In this document: positions 1 to 6,075 of the stretch, in pieces
How the letters are laid out: every line of letters starts with the position of its first letter
Position numbering within the stretch: position 1 is the stretch's first letter
NCBI GenBank assembly: GCA_025458665.1
Contig: JALOSG010000180.1
Location: forward strand, 1 to 10,353
Reading direction: 5' to 3'
DNA from: Serpentinimonas sp.
Lineage (GTDB): Bacteria > Pseudomonadota > Gammaproteobacteria > Burkholderiales > Burkholderiaceae_C
DNA length: 10,353 nucleotides
Translations under genes and position numbers: made by a program
The notes under the pieces: generated by a model
Told to the model about the DNA's origin: nothing
Database searches by the model: none
The model's input: only the letters and a program-made list of their open reading frames with translations

Positions 1-2201
1 TCGCTGAACTTCAGGCTGAGTTCGGCCGTGAACGGCCAGCCCGCCTTGGAGCGGAAGCCTTCCAGCGGGCCGATACGTCGGTCGCGCAGGAACTGCTCGG
101 CCTCCTCCACCTCGAAGGTGCGCCCGCCGGGGGATTTGCCGAAGGAAAAGCCGCAGCCTTCGGTGGCACCACTGGCCCCGGTGCAGGCGTAGCGCCGGTA
201 GTTCTCTTTCACCACGCCGCCGCAGTTGGGGCAGGGCGTGGCCAGCGTGGCGTAGTCGCCGGGCACGGTGTCGCGGTCGTACTCCTTGGCCTTCTTCACC
301 ATGCGCTCGGTCATGGCGGCAATCTGCTGCATGAAGGCGTCGCGGCTGAGTTTGCCCTGCTCCATCTGCGAGAGCTTGTACTCCCACTCGCCAGTCAGTT
401 CGGGCTTGGAGAGTTCTTCCACGCCCAGGCCGCGAAGCAGCGTCATGAGCTGGAACGCCTTGGCGGTGGGGATGATCTCGCGGCCTTCCCGGAGCATGTA
501 CTTTTCGGCCAGCAAGCCTTCGATGATGGCGGCGCGCGTGGCCGGCGTGCCCAGGCCTTTTTCCTGCATGGCACTGCGCAGTTCGTCGTCGTCCACCAGC
601 TTGCCCGCGCCTTCCATGGCGCCCAGCAGCGTGGCTTCGGAGTAGCGCGCCGGGGGCTTGGTTTTCAGGCCACGCGCCTCGGCCTCGTCGGTGCGCACCA
701 CCTCATCGGCGCCCACCGGCACCAGGTTCTGGCCCTTGTCGCCGTCCTTGGCGTCGGCCACTTCGTGCGCGGCTTCCTTGCCGTAAATGGCCATCCAGCC
801 GGGCTTGACCAGCACCTTGCCTTCGGTCTTGAAGTGGTGCTGCGCACCGCTGGCCAGCGCCACCTGGCTGATGCGGGTGGTGACCTGGAATTCGGCCGGC
901 GGGAAGAACACGGCCATGAAGCGGCGCACCACCAGGTCGTAGAGCTTTTGCTCGGCATCGCTCAGGCCGCTGGGCGCCTGCAACGTGGGGATGATGGCAA
1001 AGTGATCGCTCACCTTGCTGTTGTCGAACACGCGCTTGGTGGGGCGGATGTACTGGTTGTTCAGGGCCACCAGCGCGTGCGGGGCCAGGTGGCGCATGCC
1101 GTGGCTGTTCACGTCGGCCAGCATCTCGAAGGTCTGGCGCACGGTGGGCAGGTAGTCCTCGGGCAGGGCGCGCGAATCGGTACGTGGGTAGGTCAGGGCC
1201 TTGTGGCGTTCGTACAGGCTTTGCGCCAGCTGCAGCGTGGTCTTGGCGGAGTAGCCGAACTTGCCGTTGGCCTCGCGCTGCAGGCTGGTCAGGTCGAACA
1301 GCAGGCCGCTGGCCTGGGTGGTGGGGCGCGACTCTTCGGTCACGGTGGCGGGCTGGCCGCGCACGGCTTGCGCAATGGCCTGCGCTTCGCGCTCGGTCCA
1401 GAGGCGGTCGGCCTTGAGCTCGGGGTCTGCCGCATCGCCGGTGGGTTTTTTCCAGGCGGGGTCGAACCACTTGCCCGGGTACTCACCGGCCTGCGCGGCA
1501 AAGCTGGCGTGGATTTCCCAGTAGTCGCGGCTGCGGAAGGCGCGGATTTTCTCTTCCCGCTCCACCACAATGGCCAGTGTGGGCGTCTGCACCCGGCCCA
1601 CGGTGGTGAGGAAGAAGCCGCCATCGCGCGAGTTGAACGCGGTCATGGCGCGGGTGCCGTTGATGCCGACCAGCCAGTCGGCCTCGGAGCGGCTGCGCGC
1701 GGCATCGGCCAGAGGGCGCATCTGCTCGTCGCTGCGCAGCTGCTCGAAGCCTTCGCGTATGGCCTGCGGCGTCATGGACTGCAGCCACAGGCGGCGCACC
1801 GGCTTGTTCAGCGCGCCCTTGGCGCCGCCGGCAAACTGCTCGATCAGGCGGAAAATGAGTTCGCCCTCGCGGCCCGCGTCGCAGGCGTTGACCATGTCGG
1901 TCACGTCTTTGCGCTTGGCCAGCCGCACCACGGCGTTGAGCCGCGACTTGGTCTTGTCGATAGGCCGCAGATCGAAGTGCGGCGGAATGACCGGCAGGTG
2001 GGCAAAGCTCCATTTCCCGCGCTTCACATCGAACGCCTCGGGCGCGGCAATTTCCACCAGGTGGCCCACGGCGGAAGTGACCACATAGCGCTCGTTCTCG
2101 AAGTGGTCTTCGTGTTTGTCGAACTTGCCCGCCACCGGCGTCAGGGCCCGCACGATATCTTGTGCCACCGAAGGCTTCTCGGCAATCACCAGGGTTTTCA
2201 T
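1..2201 (-). CDS. topB: DNA topoisomerase III (type IA), C-terminus cut by window edge
   Basis: Type IA topoisomerase that cuts one DNA strand through a 5'-phosphotyrosine, relaxes negative supercoils and decatenates replication or recombination intermediates in the cytoplasm. The first 733 codons are visible. The N-terminus MKTLVIAEKPSVA carries the Toprim glutamate (E7), and the Toprim acidic motif is CDAGREGELIF at about residues 107-117. VGRVQTPTLAIV lies near 201-212. The catalytic tyrosine is Y338 in TYPRTDSRALP (codon 1188-1190, read as TAC). HFAIIPT is at 400-406 and GTPATRAAIIE at 551-561. A zinc-ribbon cysteine set (C657, C660, C673, C683) follows, then a topoisomerase C-terminal repeat (EGFRSKAGWPF, about 714-724) where the window ends. 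The second acid of the classical DxDxE motif is Gly, as in the Bacillus-type TopB class. The start ATG has AGGAAC 11 bases upstream. The gene is divergent from the SET-domain gene. Family assignment is secure; only the extent of the C-terminal zinc/repeat region is unknown. Confidence 0.96.
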   Translation of the reverse strand, partial: MKTLVIAEKPSVAQDIVRALTPVAGKFDKHEDHFENERYVVTSAVGHLVEIAAPEAFDVKRGKWSFAHLPVIPPHFDLRPIDKTKSRLNAVVRLAKRKDVTDMVNACDAGREGELIFRLIEQFAGGAKGALNKPVRRLWLQSMTPQAIREGFEQLRSDEQMRPLADAARSRSEADWLVGINGTRAMTAFNSRDGGFFLTTVGRVQTPTLAIVVEREEKIRAFRSRDYWEIHASFAAQAGEYPGKWFDPAWKKPTGDAADPELKADRLWTEREAQAIAQAVRGQPATVTEESRPTTQASGLLFDLTSLQREANGKFGYSAKTTLQLAQSLYERHKALTYPRTDSRALPEDYLPTVRQTFEMLADVNSHGMRHLAPHALVALNNQYIRPTKRVFDNSKVSDHFAIIPTLQAPSGLSDAEQKLYDLVVRRFMAVFFPPAEFQVTTRISQVALASGAQHHFKTEGKVLVKPGWMAIYGKEAAHEVADAKDGDKGQNLVPVGADEVVRTDEAEARGLKTKPPARYSEATLLGAMEGAGKLVDDDELRSAMQEKGLGTPATRAAIIEGLLAEKYMLREGREIIPTAKAFQLMTLLRGLGVEELSKPELTGEWEYKLSQMEQGKLSRDAFMQQIAAMTERMVKKAKEYDRDTVPGDYATLATPCPNCGGVVKENYRRYACTGASGATEGCGFSFGKSPGGRTFEVEEAEQFLRDRRIGPLEGFRSKAGWPFTAELSLKFS

Positions 2202-2218
2202 CTCTACAATCCGTTCCT

Positions 2219-2258
2219 ACGTGCGCACGCGCGCTCAGGCGCACGCACACGCGCGCAC
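2219..2258. other. Alternating purine-pyrimidine (Z-DNA-prone) tract
   Basis: Two perfectly alternating purine-pyrimidine blocks rich in CG/CA steps, 2219-2234 (16 bases) and 2239-2258 (20 bases), are separated only by TCAG. CACGCGCGC occurs once in each block as a direct repeat. Such tracts are classic candidates for the left-handed Z form under negative supercoiling. The tract sits between divergently transcribed topB and the SET-domain gene, where transcription would raise negative supercoiling. The base pattern is seen directly; Z-DNA formation in the cell is inference. Confidence 0.45.
2221..2258 (-). promoter_or_regulatory. Long hairpin in the topB leader, abutting the ribosome binding site
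   Basis: Read on the topB strand, the first 14 bases (2258-2245) pair with the last 14 (2234-2221) around a 10-base loop (2244-2235). There are 11 Watson-Crick pairs and 3 G-U pairs. On the opposite strand the three wobbles become C-A mismatches, so the stem is much better in topB-sense RNA. It ends two bases before the Shine-Dalgarno AGGAAC (2218-2213) of topB. A role in topB translation or mRNA stability is inference; pairing was done by eye, without folding energies. Confidence 0.5.
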
Positions 2259-2281
2259 CTGCATGAAATTACCTTACCAAA

Positions 2282-2310
2282 AATTTAGGTCGTGCCCAAA
2301 ACAGCCGCAA
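2282..2310 (-). promoter_or_regulatory. Possible topB promoter (weak match)
   Basis: On the minus strand TTGCGG (2310-2305) and TAAATT (2287-2282) are separated by 17 bases, matching the sigma-70 -35 and -10 boxes at 3/6 and 4/6. They lie in the only AT-rich patch of the divergent region (about 2264-2288). Transcription from here would begin near 2275 and place the GC-rich hairpin in the topB leader. The match is weak and the -35 box overlaps the start of the SET-domain gene, so treat this as a candidate only. Confidence 0.25.
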
Positions 2311-2849
2311 AATCCTCCCAGAAACCCACGACTGGGGCAATCCACCAGGCTCCGCGTGGCGGCAACCCGGCACGCCGCATCCAGGTGCGCCGTTCGGGCG
2401 TGCATGGTCGGGGCGTTTACGCCGCAGTCGATCTGGCCGAAGGCGAGACGCTGATCGAATACACCGGGGAGGTGATCTCCTGGGACGAGGCCCTGCGCCG
2501 CCATCCGCACGACCCCACCGACCCGCACCACACCTTCTACTTCCACATCGACGATGGGCATGTGATCGATGCGAAGTTCGGTGGCAATTCCTCGCGCTGG
2601 ATCAACCACAGCTGCGAGCCCAACTGCGAGGCCGATGAAACCGCCGAGGGGCGCGTGTTCATCCGTGCCCTGCGCAACATCTCGGCCGGCGAGGAACTGT
2701 TCTACGACTACGGCCTGGTGATTGACGAGCCCTACACGAAGAAGCTCAAGGCCGAGTACGCCTGCCGCTGCGGCAGCAGCCAGTGCCGCGGCACCATGCT
2801 GGCACCCAAAGGCCGCAGCAAAGCTCCCGGCCGAGACCCGCACGCATGA
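2292..2849 (+). CDS. SET-domain protein-lysine N-methyltransferase
   Basis: 185-residue protein predicted to transfer methyl groups from S-adenosylmethionine to lysine side chains; the substrate is unknown. It is almost all SET domain. HGRGVYA (38-44) is the N-terminal SAM-binding motif, and NHSCEPNC (105-112) is the pseudoknot motif with the NHSC core. GEELFYDYG (133-141) holds the catalytic tyrosine region. A post-SET cluster, CRCGSSQCRG (C158, C160, C165), can bind zinc together with C108. The first ~25 residues are basic, Ser/Thr/Lys-rich and probably disordered. The start is GTG: an in-frame TAG lies at 2286-2288 and there is no ATG before the SET motifs. AGG at 2287-2289 is only two bases from the GTG, too close for a normal ribosome binding site, so initiation may be weak or leaderless. 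The stop overlaps the next gene's start (ATGA). All key SET residues are present, so the enzyme should be active. Confidence 0.9.
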   Translation: MPKTAAKSSQKPTTGAIHQAPRGGNPARRIQVRRSGVHGRGVYAAVDLAEGETLIEYTGEVISWDEALRRHPHDPTDPHHTFYFHIDDGHVIDAKFGGNSSRWINHSCEPNCEADETAEGRVFIRALRNISAGEELFYDYGLVIDEPYTKKLKAEYACRCGSSQCRGTMLAPKGRSKAPGRDPHA

Positions 2850-4402
2850 GTCCGAGCGCCAGCGTCCCGTCCAGCGAGGCGGCGCAGGCGCTGCTGGCCC
2901 TGACGCGCCAGGCAGAGACCCTGTGGCAGGCCCTGGTGCCGTTGCTGCCCGATGTGTCGGTGGAACTGCTCCCACACATCGACTCCACCAATTCCGAACT
3001 GATGCGCCGCGCTCGCGCCGGGCATCGCCAGCCTGTGGTGCTGGCCGCCGTAGAGCAGAGCGCCGGGCGGGGTCGCCATGGCAAGGCCTGGATCACCCGG
3101 CCCGGTGCCGCCCTGACCTTCTCGCTGGGTTTGCCCTTGCAGCCCAGGGACTGGTCGGGGCTGTCGCTGGCGGTGGGCGTCAGCCTGGCCGAACGCCTGG
3201 GGCCCCAGGTACGCCTGAAGTGGCCCAACGACCTCTGGTGGCAGGGCAGGAAACTGGGCGGCATTCTGGTGGAGACCGCGCTACTGGGCGCCGACCCCGT
3301 GGCGCCGCGTTTCGCGGTGCTGGGCGTGGGTATCAACCTGGAAGCACCGGAGCTGCCGCTGGCCAGCACGACGGATGAGCCAGCGGACGGTGTGGTCAGG
3401 GGCATGGCCGCACTCCCGCCTGCAGGCCTGGCCGAACTGGCGGTGCAGGAACGGGATGCAGGCCAGTGGCTGGTTCACCTTCTGCCGGCCTTGCTGAGAG
3501 ATGTGTTGCTGTTTGAGCAGGCAGGTTTTGCAGCGTTTGCACCCCGCTTTGCGGCCCGCGACGCGCTGCTGCACCAGCCGCTACACACCAGCGATGGCCG
3601 CGCTGGCACTGGCGCCGGTGTGGCGGCCGACGGTGCGCTGCTGCTAGACACCCCCGTCGGGCGTGTAGCGGTAGCCAGTGGTGAAGTCAGCGTCCGGGTG
3701 CAGCCTGCGCTTGGCTTCATGGGTCTGGTGCCCAAAGCCCAGCGCGAACCCCAGCGCATGGAGCAGCAGGTGAATCCCGAGAAACTGCGCCTGCTCCAGC
3801 CTGACGGCGCACCGGTGGCGCAGGCCCCTGCGCAGACTTCCGCTCCTGGCTCGGTACCCAGCACGTTGTCTGACGCTGCCTCCGGTAGCGCCAGCAATAC
3901 CGGGGCCGGCACCGCTGCGGACCTCTCTGCCCAGGCTCTAGAAGAGGCCACCACCTGTTGGCTGGCGCCCGGCTTCTCCAGGGCCGAGTCCACGGCCTTG
4001 CGTGCGGCACTGGAACAGGATCCGGCGCTGGCGGGGGCCTGGCAGTTCGACGAGTCGGTGTTGCCTGCACGCTGGATCGTGTACCTGGGCCCGTTCCCCA
4101 ACAACGAGGAACTGCAGCGCCGCCGCGCGGAGCTGCGCGAGGCCCGCGTGGACCACCGCGAAGTCAACAACCCGGCGCTGCAGCCCGGGCTGTCTCTGGG
4201 CACCTACTCCAGCACCGAGTCTGCCCAGCAGGCCCTGCGCGATGTGCGGCGCAAGGGCTTCAACAACGTGCGGGTAGAGCAGGAGCGCCCGGACACACCG
4301 GTTTTTGCCCTGCGCCTGCCCGCCGCCACCACCAGCCAGAAGGCGCGGGTGGATGGCTTGGGGCCGCTGTTGGCCAACCGCACGCTGCAGGTCTGCCCCT
4401 GA
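2846..4402 (+). CDS. birA: Biotin-[acetyl-CoA-carboxylase] ligase fused in frame to a SPOR domain
   Basis: 518 residues in one uninterrupted frame. The N-terminal half (about 1-285) is a biotin protein ligase, which makes biotinyl-5'-AMP and attaches biotin to the acetyl-CoA carboxylase carrier protein. Visible motifs are DSTN (46-49), the adenylate loop GRGRHGKAW (74-82), KWPNDLWW (125-132), GRKLGGILVE (134-143) and GVGINL (160-165), ending with the C-terminal domain at GEVSVRV (279-285). There is no N-terminal winged helix, so it is monofunctional and not a repressor. Residues ~289-320 (GFMGLVPKAQREPQRMEQQV onward) resemble the part just after the membrane helix in Burkholderiales SPOR proteins. 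An Ala/Ser/Pro-rich linker (~321-365) and a SPOR peptidoglycan-binding domain (~408-482, starting WIVYLGPF) follow. No membrane segment or signal peptide is visible. ATG 2846 is chosen for its ATGA overlap with the SET gene, suggesting translational coupling; no Shine-Dalgarno is seen. An in-frame ATG at 3719 could restart the SPOR half. Confidence 0.88.
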   Translation: MSPSASVPSSEAAQALLALTRQAETLWQALVPLLPDVSVELLPHIDSTNSELMRRARAGHRQPVVLAAVEQSAGRGRHGKAWITRPGAALTFSLGLPLQPRDWSGLSLAVGVSLAERLGPQVRLKWPNDLWWQGRKLGGILVETALLGADPVAPRFAVLGVGINLEAPELPLASTTDEPADGVVRGMAALPPAGLAELAVQERDAGQWLVHLLPALLRDVLLFEQAGFAAFAPRFAARDALLHQPLHTSDGRAGTGAGVAADGALLLDTPVGRVAVASGEVSVRVQPALGFMGLVPKAQREPQRMEQQVNPEKLRLLQPDGAPVAQAPAQTSAPGSVPSTLSDAASGSASNTGAGTAADLSAQALEEATTCWLAPGFSRAESTALRAALEQDPALAGAWQFDESVLPARWIVYLGPFPNNEELQRRRAELREARVDHREVNNPALQPGLSLGTYSSTESAQQALRDVRRKGFNNVRVEQERPDTPVFALRLPAATTSQKARVDGLGPLLANRTLQVCP

Positions 4403-4412
4403 GCGCGCGTCT

Positions 4413-5303
4413 TCAGGCTGCCGGCAGAGCCCGGCCCTGGCCCTCGAACCACTGCAGGGCGTCGGCCCAGAGCGGCTCGGCCCGCGGCCTGAAGTAGCCC
4501 ATGTGGCCTATAGGGCCCAGACCTGCGCGGCGCGTGTCGATGGTGATGCTGCGTACGCTGGCGTTGCGGTATCCCGCCATGAAGGCATCGCGCGAGGCCG
4601 GCGGCGCCCAGGCGTCGTCGAGCGCATTCACGGCCACGATGGGAAAGCGCACGTCCGCGAAGCGCTCCGTGATGGACGCCACCTGGGGATCGTCGAAGAA
4701 GTAGCGGGGGAAGCGGCACCAATGGCGCCACTGGTGGTAAACGTCCAGCGGCAGGTCTTCCCCCATGCCCAGCCGGCTCCAGGGCAGGTAGCCTGCAGCG
4801 CGGGTCCACAGCGGGCCCAGCACCCGCCACATGAACAGCACCCGCAGGCGCTCCAGAGGAGGCATCCAGCCGTGCCAGCCGGCGCCTGTGGCAAAGGTCC
4901 ACGCGGCTTGTACCGCGTCGGGTTCGGGCAACAGGCCCAGTGCGTGTCCGCCGTAGGAGTGACCGACGAGGAACAGCGGCTTGTGGGGGTGCCTCATTTC
5001 GGCCACGGCCGCCGCCAGGTCCTGCCGACCCCAGTCCAGGTAGTCCATGCGGAAGCCCTTCAGGCTGGCTGGCGCCGAGGCACCTATGCCCCGGTAGTCG
5101 AGGGTGAGTACGTCGAAGCCACGGCTGGCTGCATATTGCGCGAAGCGCTTGTAGAAGCCCTGGGGCACCGCGGTGGCGCCTCCAACCACCAGGTGGGCCC
5201 AGGCCGGTGTGGGGCTGCGGTACAGGCGTGCGGCGAGCGGGTAGCCGTCGGCGGCGGTCAACAAGAGCTTCTCGGGCTCCACGGTGGGTGCGGGCGTGGT
5301 CAT
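4413..5303 (-). CDS. Alpha/beta hydrolase, predicted serine hydrolase
   Basis: 296-residue cytoplasmic alpha/beta-fold hydrolase with no signal peptide. The nucleophile elbow is GHSYGG with S116. The acid is probably D229 or D230 in NALDDAWAP, and the base is H267 in IGHMGYF. LDYRGIGAS (68-76) matches the usual strand-turn before the nucleophile. A tryptophan-rich cap segment (~134-204) lies between nucleophile and acid. The overall pattern recalls the uncharacterised COG4757-type hydrolases, so the substrate (ester, lactone or amide) is unknown. The ATG at 5303 is preferred over longer in-frame starts because those run back inside the tetR gene; AGG at 5312-5314 is a weak ribosome binding site. 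The gene starts 29 bases after the tetR stop and is probably co-transcribed with it. Its stop is 10 bases from the convergent birA-SPOR stop, with no obvious terminator between them. Confidence 0.88.
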   Translation of the reverse strand: MTTPAPTVEPEKLLLTAADGYPLAARLYRSPTPAWAHLVVGGATAVPQGFYKRFAQYAASRGFDVLTLDYRGIGASAPASLKGFRMDYLDWGRQDLAAAVAEMRHPHKPLFLVGHSYGGHALGLLPEPDAVQAAWTFATGAGWHGWMPPLERLRVLFMWRVLGPLWTRAAGYLPWSRLGMGEDLPLDVYHQWRHWCRFPRYFFDDPQVASITERFADVRFPIVAVNALDDAWAPPASRDAFMAGYRNASVRSITIDTRRAGLGPIGHMGYFRPRAEPLWADALQWFEGQGRALPAA

Positions 5304-5332
5304 GCGGGTGGCCTGTGGCAGGGTTGGCGTGG

Positions 5333-5971
5333 TTACAGCGGTTGCAGCGTTTGCAGTGGCTTGGCTGGCCTGTGCAGGCGGCGCGCCGCCAGCAGGTTCA
5401 GCAAGGCCTGCGTGGCCTGGAGGATGGGCGCATGGCTCTGCGCCACCCTGGCCTGCAGCAAGCCGCCCTCGTAGCTGGCCACCACCAGTGCCGCCAGCGC
5501 CTGGGCCTCTTCGGCGGGCTCTCCGTGCTGCTCCAGCGCCTGGGCAATGCGGCTGCGCAGCGTGGCGAAAGCCCGGGCCAGCGCCTCGCGCAACGCGGTG
5601 TCTTCCGGCGTGGTTTCCAGCGCCACGGTGGCCAGCGGGCAGCCGCACTCGAAGCCCGATTCGGTCAGGCGCGCGGTGGCGTGGTCCATCCACAGGCGCA
5701 TGGCCTCGATCGGGTCCGGCGTGCCGGCCAGCAATCTGTCCAGGCCCATGAGCATGCGGGCCACCACATCGTCAATGGCCGCCACGGCCAGTTCGGTCTT
5801 GCCGCCGGGAAAGTGGTGGTAGAGCACCCCTTTGGGCGCCTCGGCCTGCGCCAGCAGTTCGGTCAGCCCGATGCCGTGCAGGCCGCGCCGGCGCAGGGCG
5901 TCGGTCATGGCGGCAATCAGGCGCTCGCGGGTGCCTGGCTTGGCGGGGGTGCTGGCAGCTTGGAGTGGCAT
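5333..5971 (-). CDS. TetR/AcrR-family transcriptional regulator, LmrA/YxaF-like
   Basis: 212-residue one-component repressor. The N-terminal helix-turn-helix spans about 14-60 (TRERLIAAMTDALRRRG, then LTELLAQAEAPKGVLYHHF and GGKTEL). The C-terminal ligand-binding and dimer domain carries FECGCPLATVALE (~108-119), a signature I associate with the LmrA/YxaF-like branch of TetR proteins. The start is set at ATG 5971, 14 bases from a perfect TAGACCG/CGGTCTA palindrome. A longer TTG start at 6007 would lie inside the -35 box and is rejected. No Shine-Dalgarno precedes this ATG, and the predicted transcription start falls on or next to it, so the mRNA may be leaderless. The regulator is likely autorepressing and co-regulates the downstream hydrolase. 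The ligand is unknown. Confidence 0.9.
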   Translation of the reverse strand: MPLQAASTPAKPGTRERLIAAMTDALRRRGLHGIGLTELLAQAEAPKGVLYHHFPGGKTELAVAAIDDVVARMLMGLDRLLAGTPDPIEAMRLWMDHATARLTESGFECGCPLATVALETTPEDTALREALARAFATLRSRIAQALEQHGEPAEEAQALAALVVASYEGGLLQARVAQSHAPILQATQALLNLLAARRLHRPAKPLQTLQPL

Positions 5972-5978
5972 GATCAGC

Positions 5979-6007
5979 ACTCTATAGACCGGTCGGTCTA
6001 GTGTCAA
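5979..6007 (-). promoter_or_regulatory. Sigma-70 promoter of the tetR-hydrolase unit
   Basis: On the minus strand there is an exact consensus -35 box TTGACA (6007-6002), a 17-base spacer (6001-5985) and a -10 box TAGAGT (5984-5979, 4/6). Transcription would be expected to begin about 7 bases later, at 5971-5973, which is the tetR ATG itself. The whole spacer except one base is the operator palindrome, so repressor binding should block RNA polymerase directly. Confidence 0.7.
5985..6000. promoter_or_regulatory. TetR operator palindrome
   Basis: Perfect 7-base inverted repeat TAGACCG / CGGTCTA with a 2-base centre (GT), 16 bp in total. Size and symmetry are typical of TetR-family operators, and similar TAGACC/GGTCTA arms occur at LmrA/YxaF-type sites. 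It lies between the -35 and -10 boxes and 14 bases upstream of the tetR start. I saw no second copy elsewhere in the window. Confidence 0.8.
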
Positions 6008-6015
6008 GCAGGCAA

Positions 6016-6063
6016 TGAAAAACCCCGGGGTCCGCCCTGCACCGGGGCGGCCTTCCGGGGTTC
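6016..6063 (-). terminator. Rho-independent terminator of tkt-gapA
   Basis: On the minus strand, 13 bases after the gapA stop, an 8-bp GC-rich outer stem (6062-6055 with 6028-6021, AACCCCGG/CCGGGGTT) continues into GG/CC and an inner 6-bp stem (6050-6045 with 6037-6032) around a 7-base loop, with AA and A bulges. The 3' side runs directly into TTTTT (6022-6018). It separates the operon from the tetR promoter, whose -35 box begins at 6007. Confidence 0.85.
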
Positions 6064-6075
6064 AGGCCTGCATGA

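Noticed and set aside
1857..1882. Toprim motif of TopB reads DAGRE, suggesting a lost catalytic acid
   Set aside because: The Bacillus-type TopB class also has Gly at this position, and E7, D108, E112 and Y338 are all present, so this is a known variant.
765..2288. A 507-codon open frame on the plus strand opposite topB
   Set aside because: The translated protein is compositionally odd (rich in Gly, Ala, Val, His, Gln) with no recognisable motif, and the minus strand encodes a full set of TopB motifs. High GC content leaves long open antisense frames.
4305..5474. A 389-codon plus-strand frame across the hydrolase gene
   Set aside because: It overlaps the end of birA-SPOR and lies antisense to a hydrolase with an intact catalytic triad; no recognisable domain.
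4413..5693. Longer 426-residue version of the alpha/beta hydrolase
   Set aside because: The extra N-terminal 130 residues lie inside the tetR gene in another frame and are low-complexity; homology to hydrolases starts only after the ATG at 5303.
5972..6007. TTG start for tetR at 6007 adding 12 residues
   Set aside because: That TTG is part of the TTGACA -35 box and the extension would encode the operator; ATG 5971 is the better start.
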